DNA of 64,000 bases from Combretum micranthum (GCA_024138025.1 JAMXBD010001048.1:1-64000), one strand, 5' to 3'. Counted from the stretch's first letter, positions 21,882-35,630 are shown. Notes: generated from the letters alone by a model not told the origin. Numbers and translations: made by a program.

Positions 21882-23460
21882 TGTAAGCCCTAACTTAACG
21901 GCATTACAACTCGCCACTTGTCATTCTCTTGAAAAGGACACGCCTAGGCTATAAAATACTAAACCAAAAATATAATTATCTCCAAATTCCACATAAAAGG
22001 TTACTTGAATTTATCATTACTACAATTCGTCTCTTAGAAACATAAACTGATATTATCTAAAAGTACTTATATAAAATCCAAAACATAACAACTTATCTTA
22101 TAAACATCTTCAATAATAATATAAACAAACTCTATATACTTTGTATGGTCTTCAAAGATCTTTTCTCCTATTCTTCTTTATCCAGAATTTGTTAGTTACT
22201 AGTAGGAAGGTCGAATCTACTAACGTCATCCCCCATGGTCAACATAAAAGTCATATCCAGACAATTCTCAACCAATGTCATCTTTACCTGCACCTGAAAA
22301 ATAAAGGATTAAGCGAAAATGCCCAGTACGCCATACCAAACACACATACGCGTGAACACATATCAAGCAAATTCACATGCATCATATGCTTATGCAACAT
22401 CCACAGGTTTGTTGTCTTTTGATTAACCAACAAGCAACACAGTTTAGGATTATTCATGACTAATCCTAAACCTGGAGTAACTCATCACCTCGATGTAAAC
22501 TATAGTATAAAATAGTATGTATATATATATATATATAGTTGTGTTCCATAATTAAGTTGGTAACGACTCCTAATCTACCAACAGATCTTCTTAAAAGAAT
22601 AGAACCCTAATCCCACAAATATTCCTGATCAATAGCATATCTTAATCAATTCCAATTGCAACACATAATCAAACCCTAATCCTTAATTTCATAACCTTAC
22701 TCAAAGGATCTATAACCCTAATAATAGATCTACGAAAAGAGGTTAACACACTTGTCTCCTTTGTTTATAATTCAATGAAACCTTCAAACTCAGCTTTCTC
22801 CTCAATTTCTAATTTCTTTACAATTCCTTCAATACATAAATAAAATCTCTAATTAACAATTTGATTTACAACAAGAAATAAAATTTCATTAAACGACAAT
22901 ATTGGATGGATCCTTACTTACCTAGAACTTGCAAATCTTGATTTGAAACAAAAACCCTAAATCAATCAATTAACTATTCTTAATCACTATAATCATATTC
23001 CTATAATCTATAAATCTTAGAAATCAGAAAATTATAATAAAGATCATACCTTTATTTTGAATCGAAACCACAAATCTCCAAATCCACTTTAGGGTTTCTT
23101 CACTAGATCTTGAATCTCCTTCAAACATATGAAAAGAACCTTATAAGAAAGATAACCCTAAATGATTAATTGAAAAAGACTAGAGAGAGACCCAATTACC
23201 TAGGGTTTTTGCTTAGGAAAAGGCAAGGCAAAACTAGGCTAAAATGATTTATTTATAAGATAAAATTAGCATAGGAAAAACGCAACTCCACAATCTTTAA
23301 AGATTTTATTGACCATCATTAATGTAAGGGTTGATAATAATATCTCATTTATTAGGATTGATCATAGAACCCTCTTATTTTATAACAAATGACACATTTG
23401 CCCTTCATTATAAAATATTTATCTTTATATTACACATTTTATCCTAATTTTAACGCAAAT
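21882..23460. other. Unclassified insert of about 1.6 kb splitting a plus-strand LTR
   Basis: The LTR match stops after tggaatttccttc at 21881 and resumes near 23460. The insert begins TGTAAGCCCT, has a TA repeat at 22517-22536 and many aaaccctaa-type words, and no convincing ORF. It may be a diverged LTR in minus orientation. I could not find its exact right end or a target duplication. Confidence 0.4.
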
Positions 23461-24662
23461 ACTAGAATAGAATTAGAAAGTTCAAGTAGAACTTCCCCGA
23501 AATACTCATCCTGGGTATTTCTTTTGTTTAGGTACGAAGCTTAGGAGGATTCGTATTTAAAGGACTATTACGAGTAAAGAATTTGTGGCAAGAATGGCCA
23601 AGTGAGTTTATCTCCTACCTTTACGTACTTGTTTGTGCTTGTACCTAGAGGCATTAGAAGTAAGAACAAGATGAAAATGGAATATGCTTGATAATATTGA
23701 TTAAAAGTATATTAAGTGTATAGAGACACGAATTGTTGTTAATTAAGTTGTGTTTTATTATCATGATGGAGTATCTACAAATTCTATTATTACCTTTAAA
23801 TTACCTTAATCATATATTACAAGTTATATTAATTGATTCATGCATATCACATAGTTAGTCTCATTTCATTAGCTACTAGGCTCGATGGGACAAGAGTATA
23901 GTAGTGGGGTTTGCGGGAACCCACAAGTCTACAAGATAGGTGAATAGGAGCCCGAAAGAACTATTTCAAGATGGGCAAGTAGGAGCCCAAAATAAACTAC
24001 ATAATTGGATTTCAAGGATGGGTTTTAAAGAGCTCGAAACACCTAACCTCGAATGGAGGGATAAATCCATTGAAACATATGATTTCCGGTAGATCATATT
24101 TATTGCTTATTCACTTCCTTGATGCATCCCATATGTTTATTTAATAACTTGTTTGAATTTATTGATACGAGTACGTCAAACTAGGAATATTCTCACTAAT
24201 CTCGTTGAGCTTACCCTTCAATAGACTTTTTTTGATATAGGACCGATATCACTTTTGCCAAGGACATCATATAATCGAGTGGATTTATGTTTTAAGAAGC
24301 TTTTGGAGGAAACCCTTTTGAAGATTTTAGAATAGATTTCTTTTAAAATCTTTTGGTTCTAGTATTGTTTCTTTATGTGAAAGACTAAGTTGATATTTTG
24401 TTCTTTGGAGATTTATCGGGGAATGCTCTTAAGATGATGTAAGGACGATATTCCTATGATGTTGAAGTTAGATATTTGTTTAGATTTCTTGTATGCTATA
24501 TTTACTATCTCGAACTACACATCCTATTGGTTTCTTCTATTGTTGTGATAAATACTTTACATATGGTGTTAAAGCTTTCGCATGACTTCAGGAAGTCATT
24601 CTTAAGTTTTAAAACCGTATGTGGTGGATTGTCACGTCTAAGGTACCATTTGGGGTGTGACA
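23460..24662 (+). repeat. Plus-strand gypsy LTR, last part
   Basis: It matches the ends of related LTRs at about 48900-50087: ttaggaggat...cgagtga landmarks, an internal pair of taggagccc repeats (about 23940-24000) and a final GGTACCATTTGGGGTGTGACA. The LTR ends in TGACA at 24662 and touches a copia gag fragment. There is no primer site after it, so it is a solo or truncated LTR. Confidence 0.7.
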
Positions 24663-24664
24663 TA

Positions 24665-25920
24665 ATGAATCTATTGATGAAATGCATAACATCTTCATTA
24701 ATATCATAAACCCCTTCAGTATACTTGGAAAGAATCTTATTGAATTGGAAATAAATTCAAAACTTCTTATGTCACTACCCAAGGATTGGGAAGCGAAAAG
24801 TACTATCATAGAAGAAGCATGAGATTTAAGTGCTATGAGTAAAGAAGAAATCCTTAGAGCACTTAAAACGCATGACCTTATAAAAAGCAATGAGAGGAAT
24901 CTAACAATAAGTATATTACCTTAAAAGCCATAAGTCAAGATTCTAGCAATGATGATGATGATGATGAGAGTGAGGAGTTTGTCTTGATGGCGAGAAAGCT
25001 TAAGAAGTTCATGAAGCCTAACAACAAATCAAAGAGAGTGGTCAATGGTAGCAGCTTATCTAAACACAAAAAGAGGATGTGATAACTTACTTTAATGTCA
25101 CAAACCAAGACAAATCCAGTAGTATTGTCTACTACTCAAGAAAGCTTCAGGGGTACTCAGAAAAGAAGCAATCATAGCCATTTGGAGTAATAATGACTCA
25201 AGTGACGCGGATGAGAATGTATGCTTTATGGTACTAGATAATGAGATAAATTCCCCCTCTTCTCCTTCTTATGCTAAGTTGTATGCCATGTATGATAAAG
25301 TATGTTATAAAATAGTAAAAATTGAGAAAAAGAACAGCATGCTCAAATCTTTAATGATAGAAGTAGGAGAAGAGTTAGAAAATTTTTAAAACAAGCATGA
25401 AGAGATTAAATCTAAAAATGAAAGATCGCATGAAGAAATACATAGTCTAAATATGGAAAATGATAAGATAACTAACAAGTATAAGAAGTTAAAAAGTAAG
25501 AATGATGAGTTAAGCAAGATCAATGAAAAATTAACAATTCAAGATGACTTGCTTGATCTCAAAATTAAAATAATCAATAATGATAGAGTTGAATGTTTTA
25601 GAAGTAATAATGAAATTCAAAAAGAGCTAGAGAATTTAAAAAAATGAAAATATATTACTAAAAGCTAACTTAGATGATTCAAAAACTACTATAGCCAAAT
25701 TCACAAATAGGAAAAAGATTTTGAACACACTTCTTGGAAATCAAAGATGTGATTCAAATAAATATGGAATTGGCTATAATAGAGAAGGTAGCTACAAGTC
25801 CCATAAAATTCGTCTTGTAAAAGCCACCCACGGGACATGCAACTACTGTGGCAAATCTGATCATATTGCACATAGCTATGTAATAAGAAAAACCATGCAT
25901 TTGAATCATAAAAGCAAGCT
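24665..25920 (+). pseudogene. Copia gag remnant
   Basis: Several frames together encode a copia-type gag: a UBN2-like segment at 24665-24900 (SLPKDWEAKSTIIEEA, SAMSKEEILRALKTHDLI), an acidic stretch, a long charged coiled-coil segment (25453-25647, KLKSKNDELSKINEKLTI) and, at 25721-26092, CNYCGKSDHIAH, a zinc-knuckle-like motif lacking its last Cys. Stops interrupt it at several points. Confidence 0.8.
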
Positions 25921-26043
25921 AGTTTGGGTTCTTAAGAGAGAGAACATGTTCCACCTAATCAAAAAGGATCCAAACTCAAATAGTTACCAACGAAATAATA
26001 CTCTATTTTATAGCAATCTTCAAGTGGGAACAACAAGTAGTAA

Positions 26044-27200
26044 TTGGATAGTGGCAACTATAGACATATTACTAGACACACATCTAAGTTGACATCTCTA
26101 GACTTGAAAGATCAAGGGAATCTTACATTTGGAGACAATCGAAAATCAACCGTTCTTGGTGAAGCTAACATTCTCATAAACAAACATTTAATTATTAAAA
26201 ATGTGCTGCTAGTTGATGATCTAAAACATAACTTGCTTAGTATAAGTCAACTGTGTAATAATGGTTTTAGAGTAACATTTATTGTCAATAAATGTTCTAT
26301 TGAAAGAATTGACAATAACCAGACACATTTTGAAGGATATAAACAAAGAAATATTTACAAAATCAATTTAGATGATTTTAAATCATCAAATGAAACTTGT
26401 CTATATTCCCAAAATGACAATAGTTGGCTATGGCATAAAAAATTGGGATATGCTAGCATGGATGTTATTTCAAAACTTGTTAAAAAGAATCTCGTTAAAG
26501 GTTTACCAAAAATAGCTTTTTGAAAGGACAAGATTTATCAAGCATATCAATAAAAAAACAAACTAAGACTTCTTTTAAGTCTAAGGATGTTATTTCTACT
26601 TCTAGGCCATTAGAGTTATTGCTTATGGACTTATTTGGTCCTACTAAAACTTTAATTTTAGGTAAGAAATACACCTTAGTTATTGTTAATAATTTCACTA
26701 GATATACATGGACTTTCTTCCTTACATCGAAAGACGAAACAAATCATGTCTTTTTTAGATATTACAAGAAAGTCCAAAAGAAAAAAAGGTCTTAATATTA
26801 TATCTATTCAAAGTGATCATGGGGGAGAATTTGAAAATTATGGAACGAATTATTTTTGTAGTAAATATGGCATTAAACATATTTTTTAGCGCCTAAAACT
26901 CCACAAAAAAATGGTGTTGCTGAGAGGAAAAGCAAAACTTTAATAGAAATGGCTAGAACCATGTTATGTGAAAACAATTTACCAAATTTTTTTTTGGGTT
27001 GAAGTTGCAAATACTGCTTGCTATATATCAAATAGAGTTTTCATAAGGCCAATTCTCAAGAAAAACCCCCTATAAGCTTTGGAAAGAAAAAAGACCTAAC
27101 ATCTCTCATTTCCATTCTTTTGGCACTAAATGTTACATGTTAAATAATGTAAAAGAAAAATTGGCTAAATTTGATGCTAAAAGTGATGAAATAATCTTTT
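26044..27200 (+). pseudogene. Copia integrase remnant
   Basis: The 26044-26523 frame holds VLLVDDLKHNLLSISQLC (protease/pre-integrase region) and WLWHKKLGYASMDVISKL, the GAG-pre-integrase HHCC start. 26520-26795 gives LLLMDLFGPTKT with the first catalytic Asp. 26683-26889 gives QSDHGGEFEN with the second. The Glu region (PQKNGVAERKSKTLIEMART) follows in another frame at about 26890-26970. Stops and shifts occur between each piece. Confidence 0.85.
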
Positions 27201-27539
27201 AGTTATTCTTTATAAGTAAGGCATATAGAGTGTTTAATAAAAGAACATAGTTGTAGAAGAATCTATACATGTTGCTTTTAATGTTCTTTGCTTTATTCAT
27301 GTTCAAATGATGATGTGGATGTTGTTTATGCTGATTTGAATAAATTCTCTCTTGAAAATAATGATAAAGAAGAATAATCATAAAATGGATGTTGTGCATG
27401 AATTTGTTAATTATTATCTTCCTAAAGAATGGAAATATGCTAGATCACATCTAAAAGATCTAATTATTAATGCACCTTTAATAAAGTACAAACAAGATCA
27501 TCTTAAAAAGTATGAATAATCTTTTTTTTTTTTATCTCA

Positions 27540-28240
27540 AACCAAGCTTAAAATATAAAGAAGCATTAAATGATGAATTTTGGATATAGCAATGCAAGAA
27601 GAATTAAACCAGTTCACAAGAAATGATGTTTGGAAATTGGTTCCTAGATCTGATAATAGACTTGTTATTGGAATCGAATGGGTTTATAAAAAACAAGCTT
27701 GATGAATATGGGATAATATAATCAAGAAGAAGGCATAGATTTTGATGAGACCTTGCTCCGATTGCTAGACTAGAATTTATAAGAATATTTTTCGCATTTA
27801 CTGCTTTAAAAAATTTCACTCTTTTTCAAATAGATGTAAAAAATGTTTTCTTAAATGTTTTTATAAAAGAAGAAGTCTATGTAGAGCAAACCGCTAGGAT
27901 TTAAGAATAATGAATTCCTGATCATGTTTTTAAATTAAACAAAGCTCTTTATTGCCTCAAGCAAGCTCTCAGAGCTTGGTATAAAAGACTTGGTAGCTTC
28001 CTTTTAACAATAGATTTTCTAGAGGAAAAATTTATACAACTCTTGTTTATTAAAAAACAAGTCAAACATATTGATTGTTGTGCAAATGTATGTGGATGAC
28101 ATTGAGTTTGGAGCTCATATAAGTCTAATAAATGAATTTGTTGAGTCCGTGAAAAAGGAATTTGAAATGAGCGTAATGGGAGAACTCAATTATTTTCTAG
28201 GTCTTCAAATAAAACAATTTAAAAATGGATGATTTTAAAA
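27540..28240 (+). pseudogene. Copia reverse transcriptase remnant
   Basis: Fragments in several frames: the W-VPR-like start at 27590-27650, GIEWVYKK near 27670, the FTLFQIDVKN-type palm near 27820-27850, and a YVDD-like strand at about 28090 (MYVDDIEFG). It is heavily broken by indels. Confidence 0.75.
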
Positions 28241-28339
28241 CGAGACATTCACCTATGAGCCAAATTGTAAAACTTGATAAAGATGAAAGTGGGAAAATGT
28301 TTGTGAAAAGCTTTACAGAGGTATGATAGGTAGTTTATT

Positions 28340-28797
28340 ATATTTAATAGCTTTAGACTGATATCTGTCTTGGTTTGTGTATGTACATGATTTCAGTCTT
28401 GCTCATAAGAGTCATACTTGAGTGTAGTAAAACATATATTCAAGTATGTTGCAGACATGATTGAAACTGGATTGTGGTATCCAAAATTTACCTCTTTTGA
28501 TCTAATTGGATACTACAATGCTGACTTTACTAGGTGCAAAGTAAATAAAAAAAGTACTAGCAGCACATGCTATTTTCTTGGAAATTCTGTAATATCTTGA
28601 CACTCAAAGAAGGAAAATTTGGTTACACTTTCAACTACTGAAGTTGAGTATATAGTTATCGGCAGTTGCTGTACACAAATTTTATGGATAAAACAAACTT
28701 TACTTGATTATGGTTTAAGATTTGAAAATGTTCTAATTCATTATGATAACATAAGTGCTATAAATTTGACAAAAAATCCAATTCAATACTCAATGAC
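28340..28797 (+). pseudogene. Copia RNase H remnant
   Basis: Frames at 28418-28600 and 28619-28822 give IGYYNADFTRCKVNKKSTSS with the first Asp, and then LSTTEVEYIVIGSC, LWIKQTLLDYGL and YDNISAINLTKNP with the later acids. The end of the protein is lost at the LTR start at 28798; the last residues of the second frame are LTR sequence. Confidence 0.85.
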
Positions 28798-29331
28798 TGT
28801 AAGCCTTAGATTTTTACGGTAATTATAAGTAAACCTTAAGAATCGAAAGTCAAACCAGAACTTAAAGTCAACCTAGTTCTATGTTAAGTCTAGTGAATCT
28901 AGATCCAGCAATGCGCATGCGAAACTAAAACAATAAAAATGAGATATTTCGAATTATATAAGAAAACTTAAAGATTAGGTTCGCCAAAAATTTAATTCGT
29001 TTCGGACTCGAACGGGATCGATTTCTAAAATTAGGGTCCTGATAAATAAAATAGTAAAAATATTCGATGATACCATTAGACTCGCAAATAATATAAAGGA
29101 TTTAAAAAAATATAGTTTTAGAATTTTTCGATAACTAAAATATTAGATATAGGCCGTTTACGAGTATTTTCTTTACTATCGGTACTTTAATTGTCCAGTC
29201 TACTATTCATTATACTATTTCTACTATTCATTACTTTTAATATCTCTAATTTTCCTTATTACTATTCTTACACATACCATATCTATTTCTTGTAATTTAC
29301 CTTTTTGATAAAACTTTATTCACATTATATG
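28798..29331 (+). repeat. Start of a plus-strand gypsy LTR
   Basis: It begins TGTAAGCCTTAG and follows the same course as the Element 3 3' LTR start at 60603: taaaccttaagaatcgaaagtcaa, then the gagtattttctttactatcgg and ttatactattt landmarks seen at about 60980-61050. It inserted into the copia RNase H and is itself cut at 29332. Confidence 0.7.
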
Positions 29332-32278
29332 TCACGTCCCAAGAGGTACCCTAAAATGGCAGTCCGCTGTACATAATACTTAAAGCCTAAGAATGATTAT
29401 CTTAGTCACGCAAAGGCTTCCATTCATGTACAAGGCGTACATCACAATCAAGAAAAGCATGGAGTAACACAATTTACATTGATAACGATTAAGTAACAAG
29501 GCAAGAGAATATTATCATAAAACATAAACATTTACAAATATTAGGGCCATACCCCCACTATTATCTTCAAGTCTGTATAAATACATTCTTTAGTAATCTC
29601 TAAAATACTAACATAGCATAAATTGCATATAAGGAAATTACACAATAAATTCATCCTATATTCCCATTGCTTCCCTAAGAGTTTAAAATCCATCAATGAT
29701 TTTCTTCATGTCCAGATCTTCGAATAAAGCCACGAGTATACCTGTTTCAACAAAGATCAATGAGGGTGTAAGCTTACAACTAGCTTAGTGAGATATGCCC
29801 TTTCATTTGCACCGTGATTTCAAACAAGTTTATTTAATTTCCACGTGTATGATATGTATGCTATGCAACAATCACATAATTACATAAATATATATATTTA
29901 TCCAAAAACCATATATAGAATGGATTTACCCTCCGTATCGAAGGTTAGAGAACTGTTGATAAAGATTCTCTTGATCTTCTACTATTAGTCCTCAGGCTCT
30001 CGCCCAAAACGTTCGATTGACACAATTTCGAACCTAGAGTTGCATTCTTCGAGCGATATGGATTCTCTAGGAAGGAGCATGGCCCGTGTCCCAATAGGTT
30101 AACAGTAGGAATAGCAACCTTCCGAAAGAAATGTGACTCAATGGATGCTATGCGTGAACGTTTTATTTTTCTCAAGCCAAACCTTATTAAGGTTTATTAT
30201 GGGCGATCAAACAATTTAGCAAATAATAAGCAATCATACATGCAGGTAGACAAAATACTTAAACAAACGATTCAAAGTTACGATATTCTTAATTCTCATT
30301 TCATCATATAAAACATAGAATCACATATGCATATATATCCCTGAATTTCCATACATGTCTATTTTTATCTTTTCTTAGCATACTAATGCCACTACTCTAT
30401 AAGTACAAGTAAAGTAACGAAATTAAGAGGAAAAACTCACACGTCCATTTAGCAATCTTCTTAATCGTAGTAATCCTCAGGAAGAGAAATCTCGTATTCC
30501 TCGTCATATGGACAAAAGAAATACCCGGGATAAGTTTTTTGTAGAAGTTCACCTTAAACTTTCTAATTTTGTTTCACTATATTCGTAAAAAATCCCATAG
30601 AATAAAATTTCAACTTAAAATGGCCATACTTGCTTATTTTAACTCGAAATTTGCATGTTATATGTCGTTTTCTACCTACTCAAAAAGATTTATATATTTC
30701 TAAGGTTATTTTTATCATAAAAAGCCATTTTTGTTTGGAAACGGTAGGTTAAATAATCATTATGAAATTCTAAGTCCTCAAAACACAATTTTTCAATCTT
30801 TTTTCATCCAAAAATCTATAGACAAAAATATAGACATTTATATGATCAAAAATTTTTTTGAAAAAAAAATATATATATATATATATTATAAACTTATATT
30901 CTATGCATGATTTTAGTGATGTTGCCTCAAAATAAAGTTTGTAACAATTTTGTGAAAGATAGAGTTTTTTGAAGGGTCATTCTTTGACTTATGATTAATT
31001 TGCTGTATTTGTAAATTTGTGACTTAGCAACAAGAAAGTCATAATTTAATATATATTTTTTTAAATCCTTAAAGGTTTTATATTTTTTCACAAATTCTTA
31101 TTCAACAATTTATTTTTATAAAACATGATTTTACCTATTTGTGACATAAAAACCCAAATGTATTTTTTTAAAGAATTTTCTAAATTTGACTCTTTAAACA
31201 AAATTCTAATTTTAGATTTCATAAGTGTGAAACTTAATTAAGAAAATCATGATTTCATCATTATTTTGACCCATGAATGTTTATTTTCATGTTAAACTCT
31301 TTTAACTAATTATTCCAAGTTGTATAAAAGATGTTTCAAGTTTTAGTATATGAGAAAAAATTAGCGAGTGGACTTATTCATTCATGTTAAATATTTCTTT
31401 ATTAATTCATAATTTTTTCATACATGGATATTTATTTGAAAATCTTTAGTTTGTTCAATAGTTTGTGTCTAGTCACATAATTATTATTCGTATTTCCTTA
31501 ATTCCATAAAAGGTAATTTTTTTATTCAAAAACTTTAGTCTTTCTAAGTTATTCTCAAATTTTATTTCCTAAGTATACTTTATTTGGTGAGTTGATTTTT
31601 AACTTATTTTGAAAAGTTGGTGTTAGTCTTTGTACTTACTAAAATGTTAGTAAGGATTTTATAATCAAGTTTTTTTTTTTTTAAAGAAAATTTCTCGTAG
31701 AAAAGTATTATCAACTTCAAAGTTTTAAATAGTAATTCGAAAAGAAAATAAAGAGTTCCTTAGTCACTTTTTGTAAAAGCTTTGTATGTTAACAACACTA
31801 GAATCTATGGTGATATTTATCAATAATCCTTTGAAAAGTATTTGATTGAAATAAAATTCTAAACCTTAATTAGACTTTTCCTAAGTAGTAAAATTGCACT
31901 TTTAAAGTGAGTTGAGCTTGTTTTCTTTTATTTTATGAAATAGCTTTTTATTCCTATTAAAACAACAATCAACACGATCATGCATGAACAATAAGTATGT
32001 AGTTAGTGACACAACGAAAATAACAATAATAAGAAAAATGGAAAATATAAGGATGAGCAACAAATAAATATCAAGTATTAGAAGTCTTTGCTTGATTTCA
32101 AAGCTTTTAGACTTAGTCATGGGAAGTCCAAAAAGAAAAACAAAAAAAATAAGAAAATCGTATTGACTTGATAAAGATAAGTCTAAGACTAAAAAGACTA
32201 GTTTTAATATTAAAGCGTGGAAAAAATAAATAAATTGCAAAGCATAATAAATAAATAATGGTTATGTTAGTGAGCTTA
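29332..32278 (-). repeat. Minus-strand gypsy LTR, truncated
   Basis: The plus strand begins TGTCACGTCCCAAGAGGTACCC, the terminal pattern of the LTRs here. Matches to 1-600 near its right end (about 31920-32270, ctagttttaatattaaagcgtgg) and to the 20340-24662 LTR in inverted orientation (about 30480-30760) show it is one LTR family. A 76-residue and a 112-residue minus-strand ORF inside are not considered genes. It stops at 32278 where a different LTR begins. Confidence 0.7.
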
Positions 32279-32737
32279 TGTCATGGCCCGGAGGTATCCT
32301 AGTAGTAATAAACAAGATACACTTGAATATTATTACTAGTTTACCTTCTGAGAATGACATATTTTCAATAAATAGGATCTTTTAGTTGCTTTGATGAGAA
32401 GGACAAGTATATATAAGACATAAATTAGTAAATAACTGTGATCCAAAGTTTGAGAGTAATAATAATATCACAGACCATAACATTTCTATGAAATCCTCCA
32501 AATACATAACTAAAGTTTCTAATGCTAAATAGTTGCAACTAAAAATAGAAATATAATCTTATCCCACACTACTCCTTAAGCTTCAAGTTTCTAAATTCTT
32601 ACCGGGACTATGATCCTAGAAGTAATGAGCCAAGGTTGCAATGTGAACCTGAAATGACTGTTGGAGTGTGAGCTAAACCACAAGCTCAGTGAATTACCAG
32701 AACTTATCACATATCAAACAAATTTATTAGCAATCAT
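32279..32737 (-). repeat. Minus-strand LTR that hosts Element 2, left part
   Basis: It begins TGTCATGGCCCGGAGGTATCC and runs parallel to the first part of the Element 2 LTR (shared ttaccttctgagaatgaca, gatcttttagttgctt, gtgtgagctaaa.cacaagctcagtga). Element 2 is inserted at 32738. The rest continues at 47043. Confidence 0.8.
32733..32737. repeat. Target site duplication of Element 2, left copy
   Basis: ATCAT directly before the LTR, matched by ATCAT at 47043-47047. Confidence 0.9.
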
Positions 32738-34518
32738 TGTCACGCCCCGAGGGTATTCTAATAATAATAATCAAGAATCACTCGATTACCATTATTAGGT
32801 TACCTTCTAGGAGTGATATGATTTCCAAAAATAGGATCTTTTAGTTGCTTGGATGGAATAAACAAACATATATAAGATGTAAACTAGTAAACAACTTTTA
32901 CAAACTATAATATTACAGATCATATGCTTTAAAATCCTTACAACTATAGCTGATGATTCTAATGCACTTTAAATGCATCACAAGTCTATTATAGATATAG
33001 ATATTCTAACCCTATACTAAACTTTAAACTTCTGGCTTCTAATCTCTTACCGGGACCATGCTCCAGCTAGTAAAGAGCCAAGGTCACAAAGTGAACCCGA
33101 AAGGACTGTGGGAGTGTGAGCTAAAACACAAGCTCAGTGAATAACCAGAACTTATTACACATAACATACAAGTTATTTAACAATCATATGAAATGCATCA
33201 ATCACACAAATGAACATTACAAGCTTGGATAACCCGGAATCCAAACAGGATGAAGATTTACGCCCTCCCATCGGGGTTGAAAGATCACAATCTATGGTCC
33301 ACCTACCCAGGAGAGACTTAAGCTTTAAGGAAATAATAATATTTAATTTAATTATCTCTTTAAGCTTATCATGTTTCATTATTCATTTCCTGTTTTAGCT
33401 TTAGAAACTCCACTAAGTGTTAGTTATTCCCATGTAATACCATAAGCGGCGTCCTTTGTTTACCATGTAGTTCCTATGGTATTAACAGAACAAAAGTAAT
33501 CTTGCAATTAACTAATAGCTCTCTGGCCTAGATAATTCAAGCATTACCAGAGATCCGAGAAACTAACACGTAGTAGGCTACCACTTACTCCAATGCTTTT
33601 TATGCATAGTATGTAATGCATGATCATTTTCCATTATGGTACCAGTAGTTTTTAATCAATTTGAAGGTGATCAAGCAATACAGATACTCAATTAGATACT
33701 ACATACATTATCAAGATACATGCATTTGTGTTATCACTTATTTTAGAGTGATATGGCAATCAATGGAATACAATACACAACTTTCATATTTCAAACAGTT
33801 CACCAATTTTCATTATCTTTTTATTTAAGGTTCACTACTAGTACAAGCACAACCAATGTAATAAGACTAAGTTACTCACCTGCCCATCCTATTTAATCGT
33901 AGTAATCTTCAGGTAGGTCCTTCCCAATACCCGAGTCACCTATTAAAATAAATAATATAATCATTAAAATTTCCAGACTATACAATCTAGTTCCTATGAA
34001 TATTTAAGTGTTCTAATGGTTTGTTGGGTTTCTATTTTATTCTTAACTAGTTCTTTCGAAATAACCCTAAGTTCTAATTTATTGTACTCACAGTTTTATT
34101 TTATTAATTCTGGTTGGATACTTGAATCTATTGATTGGGTATCTGGAAAGTTTAACAACTTAGTTAATTCATTTTTATAGTTCAAAACTATTAGTTTTTC
34201 TTTTAAATTACTTAATAAATTTTTCTTATAGAGTATAGGTATTCCTATATTTGCAATTTTAGATTATCTAAATTCCCATTGTTATCTATTCCTTTTTAAA
34301 TATGTACGTAGTATTTACTAAACTCCATATTATATATAGATATGTACATATATATATTTTTCTATAAATTAATTAAATATTATCTTTATGAAAATATACT
34401 TACTAATAAAAGGATTTATAAATTTTATTATAATTATTTTCGAAAATTTCTCTTTTTACCATAAATAATAAGAATATTAATAATTTTTATCAATAATACT
34501 AAAAATAATTATAACATC

Positions 34519-34574
<56 letters not shown>
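34519..34574. repeat. AAT microsatellite in Element 2 3' LTR
   Basis: About 18 uninterrupted AAT units. The matching tract in the other LTR (about 44820-44850) is shorter and preceded by ATG and TA repeats. Confidence 0.9.
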
Positions 34575-34576
<2 letters not shown>

Positions 34577-35610
34577 TTTTCGAAATAAATTAAATAGAAT
34601 AATCACATTAGTAATTATACTAATTGTCTTATACTTTAATTCATATTATTACTAAAATAATTTTAGTCTTATATTCATATTTATTATTATTTCACAAATA
34701 ATATTTTCGAAATTTTAAGAATACATTTAAGAATATTAATAATTATAATTAGAAATCTATTATGCGGAAATTACTTAACAAAGTAATTTATATTTCTAAA
34801 AATTCTTTTTGGATTAATAATAATAGATTAAATATTTAAACATCACATATTTAATAAAGTCAGAAAATAATTTTATTTTAAATTTAAATAAATAAATAAA
34901 TTTCTGATTTTTATATTATTAAACTATAATATTACTATTACTATTTCCAGAAAAAAATAAATAAATGTAGAAATAATAATAAAAATTCTAAAATTATTTA
35001 TATTATTATTTATTATATATTTATCATTTAGTTTCGTTTTTCTTTTTTTTTTTTTTAATTTGGCCGAAAGGTACAGGGGTTACACACGCCCGTGTACCCA
35101 GCCCGTGCTCATCGGGGATCACTGTTCATTGTCTTCTCCGATGAGCCGCGGCCTATTAAGGCGAATCTCGGCATCAAAACGTCGGGATTTTGGATCCAAA
35201 TGACTCCTAGGAACCTAATTAACTTAAATATCCAAGAAAAACAACATAAAAACAACATGTTAACCACCATTTTGGATCATCAAGCTCGGCTATGGTTTGG
35301 GAAAATCACCTTCGTTGTGACTTCTCGGTGAAATCCGAAGCTCCTAATGGACTTGGTTAGCTTCCTAAGATGTTTAAAAGTCAGTATCAATCCTTAAAAT
35401 TGAAAGAAAACTCGCGGAATGAGATTGACTTACCTCAAGCTTGTTTTCGAGCGTTTTTCCCAGTTTTTATTCGAATTTTCGAACTGGTTTGATATGAGGG
35501 TTTAAAAATTGTTTTCTGGGTTGGTTCGACTCCTAATAGGTTATAGTTGTATTCTGGAAAGTTTGAAAGAGTTTGGAGTTCGTTTGCCTTTCCATTTAAA
35601 TTCATTAAGG

Positions 35611-35630
35611 TATATATATATATATAAACG
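35611..35630 (-). promoter_or_regulatory. Possible TATA region of Element 2 LTR
   Basis: A TATATATATATATATA run sits about 1.1 kb from the LTR start on the minus strand, with the same run in the partner LTR near 45880-45893. It is a possible core promoter, but a TA repeat alone is weak evidence. Confidence 0.3.

Larger units (their letters stand above)
24663..28797 (+). mobile_element. Decayed Ty1/copia retrotransposon body without LTRs
   Basis: The plus strand holds gag, integrase, RT and RNase H pieces in copia order (integrase before RT), spread over many frames with stops. No copia LTR, primer site or polypurine tract is found at either side. The left side begins inside gag directly after a gypsy LTR end. 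The right side is cut inside the RNase H C-terminus, after a NPIQYS-type motif, by a gypsy LTR start at 28798. Confidence 0.9.

Noticed and set aside
22517..22536. TA repeat as a promoter
   Set aside because: Simple TA microsatellite with no ORF or LTR context that would support a promoter.
24663..28797. One chimeric retrotransposon with gypsy LTRs and copia interior
   Set aside because: There is no primer site after 24662 and no polypurine tract before 28798, so the two LTR pieces are better explained as separate insertions.
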